A stretch of DNA of 64,000 nucleotides from Haloprofundus marisrubri (lineage in GTDB: Archaea > Halobacteriota > Halobacteria > Halobacteriales > Haloferacaceae): NCBI RefSeq assembly GCF_001469955.1, contig NZ_LOPU01000029.1, positions 496,001 to 560,000 of the forward strand. Direction: 5' to 3'. The notes below the pieces were generated by a model, which was not told where the DNA came from, searched no databases, and was given only the letters and a program-made list of their open reading frames with translations. Below are positions 25,225 to 34,109 of this stretch, in pieces. Position numbers and translations under genes: made by a program. Position 1 is the stretch's first letter, and each line of letters starts with the position of its first letter.

Positions 25225-27921
25225 ATGGACCTGCACAACCGGACGGTTCGCCAGGACGTCCGCGAACTCGGTGCGTTGCTCGGCGACGTTCTGGAGGCAC
25301 AGACCTCCACCGAAGCGTTCGAGACGGTCGAAGAACTGCGGACGAACGCCATCGGCTACCGCAAAGGCGACGTCGAGTCGAGACAGGAACTGTACGACGT
25401 ACTCGGGCGACTCCGTTCGGGCGACGAGAGCGTCGTCGCCCGTGCGTTCACGACGTACTTCGAACTCATCAACCTCGCCGAGGAACGTCAACGGGTCCGT
25501 GCGGTCAGACGTGGGTCACAGGACGGTACCCTCGACGACAGCCTCGTCGACACCGTCGCCGCGCTCGCGGACGCCGACGCCGACGCCCACACCGTCCAGC
25601 AAGTTCTCGACGATGTCCTCGTCGAACCGACCTTTACCGCGCACCCGACCGAGGCGCGCCGGAAGACGGTCAAATCGAAACTCCGCGCGATTGCAGGCGA
25701 TTTGGAGACGCTCGACGAGCGTCGCCTCACCGACCAGGAACAGGAGCAGACGTGGCACGAGATAGACGCCGAGGTGACGAGTCTCTGGCAGACGGCGCAG
25801 GTCCGCAACCGTCGTCCGGAACCGACCGACGAAGCCCGAAACGTCCAGTGGTACCTCGAAAACACGCTGTTCGACGTGACCGGCGAAGTGTACAGCGAAC
25901 TCGAAGACATCGTCTCGGAGGCGTACGGTGACGAGGTACGGGTGCCGAAACTGTTCGAGTTCCGCTCGTGGGCCGGCAGCGACCGCGACGGCAACCCGTA
26001 CGTCACCGTCGACGTGACCGAGGACACCTTGGAACGCCAACGCTCGGTCGTCCTCCAGCGCTACCGCGACGCGCTCAAACGACTCTCCGGCGTGCTGAGT
26101 CAGGACGGTAGCCGTATCGACATCGGGCCGGCGTTCGAGCAGTCGTTGGAAGCCGACCGCGAGCGACTGCCCGCGACGGCCGAGGAGGCGACAACGCGCT
26201 ACCCCGACGAACCGTACCGTCAGAAACTGAAATTGATGCGTGAACGTCTCGAACGCGTCGAGGACGTTCGCCCCGACGGCTACGACGACGCCGCCGAACT
26301 GACGGCCGACCTCGAAGCTATCGCCCAGAGCCTGAAACTGAACGGAGCCGAGCGCGTCGTTTCCGCATACGTCGAACCGCTGATGCGACAGGTCGACACG
26401 TTCGGCTTCAGTCTGGCGAGTTTGGACCTGCGCGACCACCGCGAGAAACACACGAGCGCCATCGCGGAGGCGCTGGCCGTCGAAGGCATCGAGTACCGCT
26501 CGATGGACGAGGACGAACGCGTCGAGATGCTCACCGAAGCCGTCCTACAGGAGAAGCCGATACTCGACTTGGACGACCTCAGCGAGTTCTCCGACGAAAC
26601 GACGCGGGTGCTTCGCCGCTTCCACAAACTCGGCGACTGGCAGCGGGAGTACGGCGTCAGTGCCATCGACACCTACGCCATCTCGATGACCGACGAACCG
26701 AGTCACGTCCTCGAAGTGCTGTTCCTCGCAGACCAAGCGGGCGTCGTCTCGCTGCCGGACCACTGCGGCATCGACATCGTCCCGCTTCTCGAAACCGAGT
26801 ACGCGCTCAACGGCGCGCGCCGCATTATGGGCACGCTGTTCGAGAACGAAGCCTACTCACAAGCACTGGCCGCGCGGAACGGCCTCCAGGAGATTATGCT
26901 CGGTTACTCCGACTCCAACAAGGAGAACGGCTTCCTCGCGGCGAACTGGGACCTCTACAAGAACCAGCGTCGCCTCGCCGACATCACCGACGAACACGAC
27001 GTCGATATGCGTCTGTTCCACGGCCGCGGTGGCTCTATCTCCCGCGGCGGCGGCCCGATGAATCAGGCGATGCTCGCGTTGCCGAACGAGACGGTGTCGG
27101 GGCAGATCAAGTTCACAGAGCAGGGCGAAGCCATCGCCGAGAAGTACGCGAACCCGCGTATCGCCGAGCGCAACCTCGAACAGATGCTCGACGCACAGAT
27201 TCGCGCCCGCTACGAGGCGATGCAGGAACCGAAAGAACACGTCCCCGACGAGTGGGCCGAGGCGATGGACACGATGTCCACCGCCGCCCGCGAAGAGTAC
27301 CGCGGCCTGTTGGAGACCGACGGATTCGTCTCCTACTTCGAGCAGGCGACGCCCATCACCGTCATCGAGGAACTGAACCTCGGCTCTCGTCCCGCCTCCC
27401 GGTCGGGCGAGCGGACCGTCGAGGACCTCCGCGCCATCCCGTGGGTGTTCTCGTGGACGCAGTCGCGCTGTATCCTCCCCGGGTGGTACGCGCTCGCGAC
27501 CGGTCTGGACGCGTATCTCCACGACGGCGGCGACGAGGAGACACTCCAAGAGATGTACGACGAGTGGCCGTTCTTCCAAACGACACTCGACAACGCGGCG
27601 CTGTCGCTGGCGCGGACGGACCTCGAAATCGCCGCCGAGTACGCCGCCCTCGCCGACGCGTCGCTTCGCGCGGAGTTCTTCGACCGCATCGAGACCGAGT
27701 ACGACCGTGCGACCGAACTCGTGCGCGATATCTCGGGACGCAACTCGCTGTTGAAGCGTGAGTGGCTCGGCGAGAGCCTCCGCCGCCGTAACCCGTACGT
27801 CGACCCGCTGAACCTGCTGCAGACGCACCTGCTGTCGCAGACCCACCGGACGACCGAAGAGGAACGGACGCTTCGGCTCACCGTGAAAGGCATCGCTGCT
27901 GGGATGAAGAACACCGGGTAG
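25225..27921 (+). CDS. ppc: Phosphoenolpyruvate carboxylase
   Basis: An 898-residue bacterial-type PEPC that carboxylates phosphoenolpyruvate to oxaloacetate to refill the citric acid cycle. Catalytic H140 lies in FTAHPTE, followed by the GYSDSNKENG motif near 560, and FHGRGGSISRGGGP near 600, and a normal C-terminus MKNTG. Length matches the family. The ATG at 25225 is preferred to the one at 25204: MDLHNRTVRQ matches the family start and TATA-like ACTTTTACC is 28 bases before it. It is monocistronic; pyrF follows with its own promoter. Confidence 0.95.
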   Translation: MDLHNRTVRQDVRELGALLGDVLEAQTSTEAFETVEELRTNAIGYRKGDVESRQELYDVLGRLRSGDESVVARAFTTYFELINLAEERQRVRAVRRGSQDGTLDDSLVDTVAALADADADAHTVQQVLDDVLVEPTFTAHPTEARRKTVKSKLRAIAGDLETLDERRLTDQEQEQTWHEIDAEVTSLWQTAQVRNRRPEPTDEARNVQWYLENTLFDVTGEVYSELEDIVSEAYGDEVRVPKLFEFRSWAGSDRDGNPYVTVDVTEDTLERQRSVVLQRYRDALKRLSGVLSQDGSRIDIGPAFEQSLEADRERLPATAEEATTRYPDEPYRQKLKLMRERLERVEDVRPDGYDDAAELTADLEAIAQSLKLNGAERVVSAYVEPLMRQVDTFGFSLASLDLRDHREKHTSAIAEALAVEGIEYRSMDEDERVEMLTEAVLQEKPILDLDDLSEFSDETTRVLRRFHKLGDWQREYGVSAIDTYAISMTDEPSHVLEVLFLADQAGVVSLPDHCGIDIVPLLETEYALNGARRIMGTLFENEAYSQALAARNGLQEIMLGYSDSNKENGFLAANWDLYKNQRRLADITDEHDVDMRLFHGRGGSISRGGGPMNQAMLALPNETVSGQIKFTEQGEAIAEKYANPRIAERNLEQMLDAQIRARYEAMQEPKEHVPDEWAEAMDTMSTAAREEYRGLLETDGFVSYFEQATPITVIEELNLGSRPASRSGERTVEDLRAIPWVFSWTQSRCILPGWYALATGLDAYLHDGGDEETLQEMYDEWPFFQTTLDNAALSLARTDLEIAAEYAALADASLRAEFFDRIETEYDRATELVRDISGRNSLLKREWLGESLRRRNPYVDPLNLLQTHLLSQTHRTTEEERTLRLTVKGIAAGMKNTG

Positions 27922-28014
27922 TCGCCGGGTCCGTCGACACCGACGGCACCGGCCACCGAACGACCGCTTCGCCGAAGAGCAACACTTAGCCTCCCCCCGT
28001 TCGACGCGCCTGCA

Positions 28015-28809
28015 ATGAACTTCTTCGACCGGTTGGCCGACCGCATCGCCACCGTCGACAGTGTCGTCTCGGTCGGGTTGGACGCGGACCCGTCACGCAT
28101 CCCCGACCACTTACAGGAAAAAGACCTGCCGCAGTGGGCGTTCAATCGCCGCATCATCGACGCGACGCACGAACACGCCGCGGTCTACAAGCCGAACGCG
28201 GCCTTCTACGAGTCCGAAGAGGGATGGCGCTCGCTCCGCGAGACCATCGCCTACGCCGAGGGCAAGGGCGTTCCAATCCTCTTAGACGCCAAACGCGCCG
28301 ACATCGGCAACACGACCCGACAGTACGCGAAACTGCTCGACGACGTCGACGCTATCACGGTCAACCCGTACATGGGCCGCGACTCGCTGGAACCGTTTCT
28401 CTCCCGCGAGGACAAGGGCGTGTTCGTCCTCTGTCGGACCTCGAACCCGGGCGCGTCGGACCTCCAAGACCTCGAACTCGACACGGGTGAGCCGTTGTAC
28501 GAACGGGTCGCGGCGCTCGCGGACCTCTGGAACCGCAACGACAACGTGGGTATCGTCGTCGGCGCGACAGCGCCGGAAGAACTGGAGTCGCTGCGCGAAC
28601 AAGTGCCCGAACTTCCGTTCTTGGTTCCCGGTGTTGGCGCACAGGGCGGTGACGCCGAGGCGGCGGTGGAGTTCGGACTCCGCGCGGACGGCGTCGGCCT
28701 CGTAAACTCCTCGCGCGGCATCATCTTCGCCGGCGAGGGCGAGGGCTTCGAGAAAGCCGCCGGGCGCGCTGCCCGACGGATGAAACGGCGTCTCAACGAG
28801 TTCCGGTAG
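28015..28809 (+). CDS. pyrF: Orotidine 5'-phosphate decarboxylase
   Basis: A 264-residue type-2 OMP decarboxylase catalysing the last step of UMP synthesis. The catalytic Asp-Lys-Asp set is D91, K93 and D96 in LLDAKRADIGNT, with PNAAFYE near 60-66 for substrate binding and GVGAQGGD near 207-214 for the phosphate loop. Length is typical of this subgroup (longer than the ~220-residue archaeal type). A TATA-like ACTTAGCC lies about 28 bases upstream. Confidence 0.95.
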   Translation: MNFFDRLADRIATVDSVVSVGLDADPSRIPDHLQEKDLPQWAFNRRIIDATHEHAAVYKPNAAFYESEEGWRSLRETIAYAEGKGVPILLDAKRADIGNTTRQYAKLLDDVDAITVNPYMGRDSLEPFLSREDKGVFVLCRTSNPGASDLQDLELDTGEPLYERVAALADLWNRNDNVGIVVGATAPEELESLREQVPELPFLVPGVGAQGGDAEAAVEFGLRADGVGLVNSSRGIIFAGEGEGFEKAAGRAARRMKRRLNEFR

Positions 28810-28846
28810 TCTCGAAGAGACCGGTCGTCAGTCGCCCTACCGAACG

Positions 28847-28978
28847 TCAGTCGACTAATCCGGCGTCACGGATGTGTGCTTCGAGTGCCGCCTCGCTGTC
28901 GAACTCCTTGCCACACGTCTCACAGACGTACGCTTCGACTTCGTTCGTTCCGTCTGTCTCGTCCTCCGAGCGCGTCAT
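28847..28978 (-). CDS. 43-residue C2H-type zinc-finger protein
   Basis: A very small protein with one classical finger start: C19-x2-C22-x12-H35. The final histidine expected four residues later is replaced by alanine (A39), so zinc would need another ligand or the finger is degenerate. Its ATG overlaps the stop of the upstream small zinc-protein gene by 4 bases (ATGA), which supports both starts. Such micro zinc-finger proteins are abundant in haloarchaea and several affect motility, biofilm or metal use; this one has no assigned role. Confidence 0.75.
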   Translation of the reverse strand: MTRSEDETDGTNEVEAYVCETCGKEFDSEAALEAHIRDAGLVD

Positions 28979-29163
28979 CGCATTACGTCTGACTGGTCGA
29001 TTTCGCTCGTCTGGTCGTCGGACTGTCGTGCCGCGGACGCACACCGAACACAGATGCTCAGTTCGCGGTCGTAGTGTTCACTGCAGACCATCGCGCCGCA
29101 GTTCGGACACGTCTGCGACGCTTCCGCCGACTCGCACACCTGACAGACGCCACTGACACTCAT
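28975..29163 (-). CDS. 62-residue double zinc-site protein
   Basis: A small protein with four zinc-ligand pairs: C7-C10, C19-C22, C27-H30 and C38-C41, as in HIT-type or B-box cross-brace fingers that bind two zinc ions. The C-terminal 20 residues are acidic and polar. The start at 29163 gives MSVSGVCQVCE; an ATG 24 bases upstream is less likely. It is translationally coupled (ATGA) to the C2H-type finger gene. Function unknown; likely a protein- or nucleic-acid-binding adaptor. Confidence 0.78.
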   Translation of the reverse strand: MSVSGVCQVCESAEASQTCPNCGAMVCSEHYDRELSICVRCASAARQSDDQTSEIDQSDVMR

Positions 29164-29324
29164 ACCCGCGGTACGACGCCGAGTCACTTGAGCGCTGGGC
29201 AGGTGGTGTCGGTGTCCGTCGTCCGACGCAGAGTGCGGCAGGGTGCGCCGGGGGGCAGCGGGGTACCAGTTCGACCCGTCGAACCGGGCGGGAGCCTTAG
29301 GTCCGTGCAGTCCATAGCACCGCC

Positions 29325-29849
29325 GTGGACCGCGACTTGCTCATCATGGGACTCGCTGCCGTCTTCGCGGGGATTACTGTCCTCCTCGCGGTTCTCGGGT
29401 TGAGCTATCAGCCGTTTCTGCTGGTCCTCGCGCTTCCGTTCGGGGCGACGACGTACTTCATGTGGTATCAGGCGAGCGGTCGCCTCACCGACCAAGCGCG
29501 CACCCGCCGGGTCCGCCGCGAACCGTCAGGGTTCGGTGCGGGCGCACGACGCGAGAACGTCCGTCAGAACCGACGCCGAGCACGCCGGGGTGCGGGTGCG
29601 GGCCCGGGAGGGCGAGCGGGTGCTGGCGCGCGGACGAACGGCGGCGCGAGAACGGGCGCACCGCGGACGACGCCCGGCCCGAGTCGCGCGGAGGCGTACC
29701 GCGCGCTGGATTTAGAACCCGGCGCGAGCACCGCCGAGGTGAAACGCGCCTACCGTTCGAAAGTCAAGGAAGTCCATCCAGACACCGAAACCGGCGACGA
29801 GGAGTCGTTCAAGCGGGTGAACCGAGCGTACGAGTCGTTGAACGAATGA
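29325..29849 (+). CDS. Membrane-anchored J-domain protein
   Basis: A 174-residue protein. Two hydrophobic segments (about residues 6-25 and 28-47) are followed by an arginine/glycine/alanine-rich linker (60-118) and a C-terminal J domain (about 121-174) with the HPD motif at 151-153. It should recruit a DnaK/Hsp70 to the inner face of the membrane. It lacks the zinc-finger and substrate domains of DnaJ. Translation starts at GTG 29325; TATA-like CTTAGGTC is about 27 bases upstream. Confidence 0.85.
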   Translation: MDRDLLIMGLAAVFAGITVLLAVLGLSYQPFLLVLALPFGATTYFMWYQASGRLTDQARTRRVRREPSGFGAGARRENVRQNRRRARRGAGAGPGGRAGAGARTNGGARTGAPRTTPGPSRAEAYRALDLEPGASTAEVKRAYRSKVKEVHPDTETGDEESFKRVNRAYESLNE

Positions 29850-30062
29850 GAGTCCGCTCGTCGACATGGCGGCTCTTACATCAGCTGTCTTTGCCTTTCG
29901 TACCCGTCTCGTCCCGGCGTATCGAACACGCCCGAGAGCGTCCGTAGACGAAAAATCTGTGTCTACAGACTTCGAGAACTCCGTATCGCTCGGTAGCGCT
30001 TCTGTGCTATGTCTTCTCAAAACACGAAAAAGGTTTTAGCAAACCGACGCTTACCGCCGCCC
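29850..30062. other. Intergenic region with GTPase promoter
   Basis: 213 bp with lower GC than the neighbours; the TATA-like GGTTTTAGC at 30032-30040 is about 27 bases before the GTPase start. No gene seen. Confidence 0.4.
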
Positions 30063-31673
30063 ATGAGCGCCGACCGGGCCGCCCTGCAAGAGGCCCTACA
30101 GCGCGGAGAGGAAGAAGGCGGCTACATCGAGTTCAAAGAACGGCTCTCCAAGGAGGTCCACCTCTCGGGTGGCCGCATGGAGAGTCTCGCCGCCCAACTT
30201 CGACACCGAGTGCTCTCCGGCGACGGGGAGGCGACGTACGTCGTCGGCGTCACCGACGACGGCGGCATCGCCGGCATCTCCTCGGAGGCCTTCTCGGAGT
30301 CGATGGACGTGCTCTCGCTGCTCGCCGAAGAAGCGAGCGCGCACATCGAAGACGTAGACACTTGGGGCGTCGGCGGCGAGGCCGACGCGGGTCTCGTCGG
30401 CATCGCAACCATCCGCGAGGGTGCGATGCTCGAAACCGACGAGGAACACATCGTCGTCGGCACAGCGGGACACGTCGACCACGGCAAGAGCACGCTCGTC
30501 GGGTCGCTCGTCACCGGTCAGGCCGACGACGGCGACGGCGGCACCCGAGGTTTCCTCGACGTGCAACCGCACGAGGTCGAACGCGGCCTCTCGGCGGACC
30601 TCTCGTACGCCGTCTACGGCTTCGACGACGACGGCCCGGTTCACATGCGCAACCCGCACCGAAAGAGCGACCGCGCACACATCGTCGAAGAGGCCGACCG
30701 CCTCGTCTCCTTCGTCGACACGGTCGGTCACGAACCGTGGCTCCGAACCACGATTCGAGGACTCGTCGGCCAGAAACTCGACTACGGACTGCTCGTCGTC
30801 GCCGCCGACGACGGCCCGACGAAGACGACGCGCGAACATCTCGGCATCCTCCTCGCCACGGAGTTGCCGACGCTCGTCGCCATCACGAAAGTCGACGCCG
30901 TCAGCGACGAACGCGTCGCCGAGGTGGAACACGAAGTCGAGAAACTGCTGCGCGACGTGGGCAAGACGCCGCTGCCGGTCGAGCGATACGGCGTCGAAAC
31001 CGCCGCCGAGGAGATTAGCGACTCGGTCGTCCCCATTCTCCGGACCAGCGCCGTCGGCATGGAGGGTCTCGACGACCTCGACTACCTGTTCGAGACGCTG
31101 CCGAAAACGAGCAACGGCGAAGGCCAGTTCCGGATGTACATCGACCGCAGTTACAGCGTCACCGGCGTCGGCGCAGTCGCGTCTGGAACAGTCAACTCCG
31201 GCACCGTCGAGGCCGGCGACGAACTGCTGCTCGGCCCGATGCCGGACGGCAGTTTCCGCGAGGTAGAGGTGCGCTCCATCGAGATGCACTACCACCGCGT
31301 CGACGAGGCGAAGGCCGGGAGAATCGTCGGTATCGCGCTCAAAGGCGTCAAGGAAGCCGAAATCGAGCGCGGGATGGTGCTCGTCCCACGGGAGTCGGAC
31401 CCGAAGGCGATTCGGTCGTTCGAGGCCGACGTGATGGTTCTCAATCATCCGACGCGCATCGGAACCGGTTACGAACCGGTCATCCACCTCGAAACCGTCA
31501 GCGAGGCGGCGGTGTTCTATCCGGACGAGGGCCGACTTCTGCCGGGCGACACCGGCCACTCCCGCGTCGAGTTCAAGTTCCGGCCGTATCTCATCGAGGA
31601 GGGCCAGCGGTTCGTCTTCCGCGAGGGCCAGAGCAAAGGCGTCGGCACCGTGACCGACGTTCACTACGACTGA
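30063..31673 (+). CDS. GTPBP1-like translational GTPase
   Basis: A 536-residue EF-1A-related GTPase. The P-loop GHVDHGKST is at 136-144, the DxxG is DTVGHE, and the base-specific motif TKVD follows LVAIT; EF-Tu domain 2 and 3 folds come after residue 350. The N-terminal 120 residues contain EFKE (23-26) and VVGVTDDGGIAGI (60-72), resembling the AlbA_2/Schlafen core. In eukaryotes GTPBP1/2 act in mRNA surveillance and ribosome rescue. The start at 30063 is chosen over an ATG at 30009 because of the TATA-like box at leaderless distance. Confidence 0.88.
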   Translation: MSADRAALQEALQRGEEEGGYIEFKERLSKEVHLSGGRMESLAAQLRHRVLSGDGEATYVVGVTDDGGIAGISSEAFSESMDVLSLLAEEASAHIEDVDTWGVGGEADAGLVGIATIREGAMLETDEEHIVVGTAGHVDHGKSTLVGSLVTGQADDGDGGTRGFLDVQPHEVERGLSADLSYAVYGFDDDGPVHMRNPHRKSDRAHIVEEADRLVSFVDTVGHEPWLRTTIRGLVGQKLDYGLLVVAADDGPTKTTREHLGILLATELPTLVAITKVDAVSDERVAEVEHEVEKLLRDVGKTPLPVERYGVETAAEEISDSVVPILRTSAVGMEGLDDLDYLFETLPKTSNGEGQFRMYIDRSYSVTGVGAVASGTVNSGTVEAGDELLLGPMPDGSFREVEVRSIEMHYHRVDEAKAGRIVGIALKGVKEAEIERGMVLVPRESDPKAIRSFEADVMVLNHPTRIGTGYEPVIHLETVSEAAVFYPDEGRLLPGDTGHSRVEFKFRPYLIEEGQRFVFREGQSKGVGTVTDVHYD

Positions 31674-31763
31674 GCCAGCCGACGACTCCGTCCACACCTC
31701 GCGGCGACGGAGAGACGCCGCCATCGCCGCAACTTCCTTCTTCCCGAGGCGAATATTCGACAC

Positions 31764-32111
31764 ATGGAACAGCGACGAATCATCCTGACGGTCACCGGCG
31801 CGTTGCTCGCGGGTGTCACGACGGCCGTACTGGGTTCGACGGGACTCGACGCACCGCTGGCTATCGTCGCCGGCGTCGCGGTGGCGATTCCGTTGCTCAG
31901 AGCCGAGGCTTTCGGCGGGTTCGACAGCCCCGAGTCGTTCGATAGCGGCGCGGCGTTTCTCGCCTCGCTCGGCGCGTTGGTCGTCGGTACCGTCGGCGTC
32001 TACGCCGCGGGTGCGTTCGGGGCAGGGCAGACGGTGACGGTCGGACTCGGCGGGGGCGGGGCGTTCGCAGGGAGCTATCTGGGCGACGTGTACGCCCAGC
32101 GACGGTCGTGA
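31764..32111 (+). CDS. Small haloarchaeal membrane protein
   Basis: A 115-residue protein with three to four hydrophobic segments (about 5-26, 30-45, 62-83, 88-105) rich in Gly and Ala. DVYAQRRS forms a basic cytoplasmic end. No family recognised; the composition is like small haloarchaeal DUF membrane proteins. It is separated from the GTPase by 90 bp and converges on the gene at 32144-32644. Confidence 0.72.
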   Translation: MEQRRIILTVTGALLAGVTTAVLGSTGLDAPLAIVAGVAVAIPLLRAEAFGGFDSPESFDSGAAFLASLGALVVGTVGVYAAGAFGAGQTVTVGLGGGGAFAGSYLGDVYAQRRS

Positions 32112-32143
32112 GAGGCCGAGAATCGATTCGTGAGGTTGTAGGT

Positions 32144-32644
32144 TTAGGCCCGAACGTACCCGCCGTCTCGTCGTTCGGCCAAACCGAGCAACACGAACCA
32201 CTCCAGAATGTCGGCGACGCGTTCGCCCCAAATCTCCTCCCAGCGCTCGGGATTTTTGAAGTGTTCCCACTGCGGGACCCGGTCGCGGACGCGGGCGTAC
32301 GCCTCGTCTGCGCTCACCGGTTCTTCGGCGGCGACCAACACCGCGAGCAACTCCTCGGCGGCGAACACCCGACGAGTGAACGCGTCGCGGAGATGTTCGG
32401 GCGTGGGGTCGGTTCGAAGTCGTTTGAACCCGGTCTGCGTCTCGGTGGCGAGTTCGAGCGCCCGCAGAAACGTCAGCCACGTCCGCGCGGCGTCACGGCT
32501 CGGAAAGCCGACGCGTCGCATCAGCCGCTCGCAGCAGTCGTCCTCCGAATCCGGAACCAGTGGCACCGCTTTCTGTGCGTCGGCGACGACGCTCAGGTCG
32601 TCGGGCGCGGGCGGAACGAGTTTGAACTGCACGGTTCGACTCAA
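32144..32644 (-). CDS. Conserved haloarchaeal protein downstream of mch
   Basis: A 166-residue soluble protein, no known domain recognised. VGFPSRDAARTWLTFLRAL and EELLAVLVAAEEPVSADEAYARV suggest two helical units, and the C-terminal WEEIWGERVADILEWFVLLGLAERRDGGYVRA looks like a winged-helix fragment. It starts 1 base after the mch stop (stop 32646-32648), so it is almost certainly cotranscribed and probably translationally coupled with mch. A role in C1 metabolism or its control is only inferred from position. Confidence 0.82.
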   Translation of the reverse strand: MSRTVQFKLVPPAPDDLSVVADAQKAVPLVPDSEDDCCERLMRRVGFPSRDAARTWLTFLRALELATETQTGFKRLRTDPTPEHLRDAFTRRVFAAEELLAVLVAAEEPVSADEAYARVRDRVPQWEHFKNPERWEEIWGERVADILEWFVLLGLAERRDGGYVRA

Positions 32645-32645
32645 C

Positions 32646-33587
32646 TCAGAGTTCGCGGAGGCCGAACGACTCCGCGAGCAGGTCTTCGTCCGTCTCGCCG
32701 AACACTCGCGTAGAGCCGTCGACGACGTCGACAGTAATCTGTGCGGGTGCGAACGCCGACACGGGAACCTGCGAGAAGTCCCAGTCGTTCTCGGCGAAGA
32801 TGTCCTCGAACGGCGTGCCGTACTCGTCGGCCGCAGTCGACGGAACCTCGTCGAAGCGGTCGAACTCGTCGCGGACGGTCAGGTGGACTTTCCCACCGTA
32901 GGCGAGCGCGTCGTTCGTCCGGCCCATGGCGACGCCCTCGTCGTAGCTGACGGGGGCCATCGGTGCGCTGCCGTTGACAGAGAGGATGTCTCGGGGGTCG
33001 TAGCCGAGTTCGAAAAGACGGAAGACGGCGAGTTCAGCCGCGCGCGAGGCGATGTTGACGCTGCCGGCGAGCGAACCGACGGCGAACGTCGGCAGGAAGA
33101 CGGCGCTGGGTTCGACTTCCGCGAGGTCGGCGACGTGTTCGGCCACCTCGTCGCCCGGGAGGTCGATGCTCTCGACGGCCAGAACGGTGAGGTCGAACTC
33201 GTCGTAGTAGCCGACGGCTTCGAACTCCGACTCCTGACCGACGAGTGCGCGGGCGGGACCGCTGCCGAGGCCGTCGAAGCGGTCGAACTCCAGTTCCCAT
33301 CCGGCCTTCTGTGAGCAGAGAAGCGCGATTGCGGGGTGGTCGGTCGACAGTTCGATATGTGGAATCGGCGCGCCGTCGACTGCGCCCATCCGACTCTGGA
33401 CCGTAGCGAGGCCGGCGGTCTGAATCTCGGTCAGGAGCAAGCCGGCTTCGACACCGCCGACGGCGTCGACGCCGAAGTCCAGTACAGTTGCCCCCGAGTC
33501 CAACTCGTACGCGCTGAGGTTCAACTCGTCGGCGAAGTCGAGCGCCTCGTCGACGAGTTCTATCGCCATCCGATTGAGACTGTCCAT
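32646..33587 (-). CDS. mch: Methenyltetrahydromethanopterin cyclohydrolase-like enzyme
   Basis: A 313-residue homologue of Mch, which interconverts methenyl- and formyl-tetrahydropterins. MDSLNRMAIEL, GLATVQSRMG, LCSQKAGWE, PTFAVGSLAGSVNIASRA and ILSVNGSAPMAPV match the family along the whole length. Haloarchaea lack methanogenesis and mostly use folate, so it probably serves as a methenyl-tetrahydrofolate cyclohydrolase. The start at 33587 (over an ATG 18 bases upstream) has TATA-like CTTTATCC 26 bases before it. It is the first gene of a pair with the unknown protein downstream. Confidence 0.93.
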   Translation of the reverse strand: MDSLNRMAIELVDEALDFADELNLSAYELDSGATVLDFGVDAVGGVEAGLLLTEIQTAGLATVQSRMGAVDGAPIPHIELSTDHPAIALLCSQKAGWELEFDRFDGLGSGPARALVGQESEFEAVGYYDEFDLTVLAVESIDLPGDEVAEHVADLAEVEPSAVFLPTFAVGSLAGSVNIASRAAELAVFRLFELGYDPRDILSVNGSAPMAPVSYDEGVAMGRTNDALAYGGKVHLTVRDEFDRFDEVPSTAADEYGTPFEDIFAENDWDFSQVPVSAFAPAQITVDVVDGSTRVFGETDEDLLAESFGLREL

Positions 33588-33733
33588 ACACCCGGTTGCG
33601 CGCATTCGGATAAAGGGTTTGGCGGTCGGCGGTCGTTAGCCGTCGGCGGTCGTCTACTGATGACCGAAAGTGGCCCCATCGTTGGAACCGGACGGCCGAT
33701 TTTAGTTTCACCCTGTGGTACGTTCACGCATCG

Positions 33734-34096
33734 ATGCTCGAACTGTACCAAGCCGAAGGCTGCCCGCACTGCGCGACGGTCCGCGACGAACTCTCGACGC
33801 TCGGACTCTCGTATGTGAGCCACACCCCGCGACTGCCCGGCGGCGAGGGCGGCGACGTGGTGAACCGACAGGCGTACGACCAGATGGTGACGCTCGGCGG
33901 TGCCGACCAGATTCCGTTTCTCGTCGACCACGCGGAGGCGGTCAGACTGTACGAGAGCGACGCGATGGTCGCGTATCTCCGCGAACAGTACGGTCCCGAT
34001 ACTCGTGCGGAGTTCGAGACGCGCGACCCCGACCCGACGCACCTCCGGAGTCGGGTCGTCTCGGTCGGTCGGCGCTTGTTACAAGCGCTCGGATGA
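33734..34096 (+). CDS. Glutaredoxin-like / GST N-terminal domain protein
   Basis: A 120-residue thioredoxin-fold protein with a C10-P-H-C13 redox motif, a cis-proline segment QIPFLVD near residue 59-65 and YESDAMVAYL afterwards, the standard glutaredoxin/GST-N layout. It should reduce disulfides using a low-molecular thiol (gamma-glutamylcysteine in haloarchaea). A C-terminal basic helix of about 20 residues is extra. TATA-like GATTTTAGT lies about 28 bases upstream; it is divergent from mch. Confidence 0.9.
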   Translation: MLELYQAEGCPHCATVRDELSTLGLSYVSHTPRLPGGEGGDVVNRQAYDQMVTLGGADQIPFLVDHAEAVRLYESDAMVAYLREQYGPDTRAEFETRDPDPTHLRSRVVSVGRRLLQALG

Positions 34097-34109
34097 GGCG
34101 GGAGGCGAA

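Noticed and set aside
30096-32480. A 794-codon open frame on the minus strand opposite the GTPase gene
   Set aside because: It mirrors the codon pattern of the GTPase gene, is extremely Arg/Val/Asp-rich and shows no family motif; high GC alone keeps it open.
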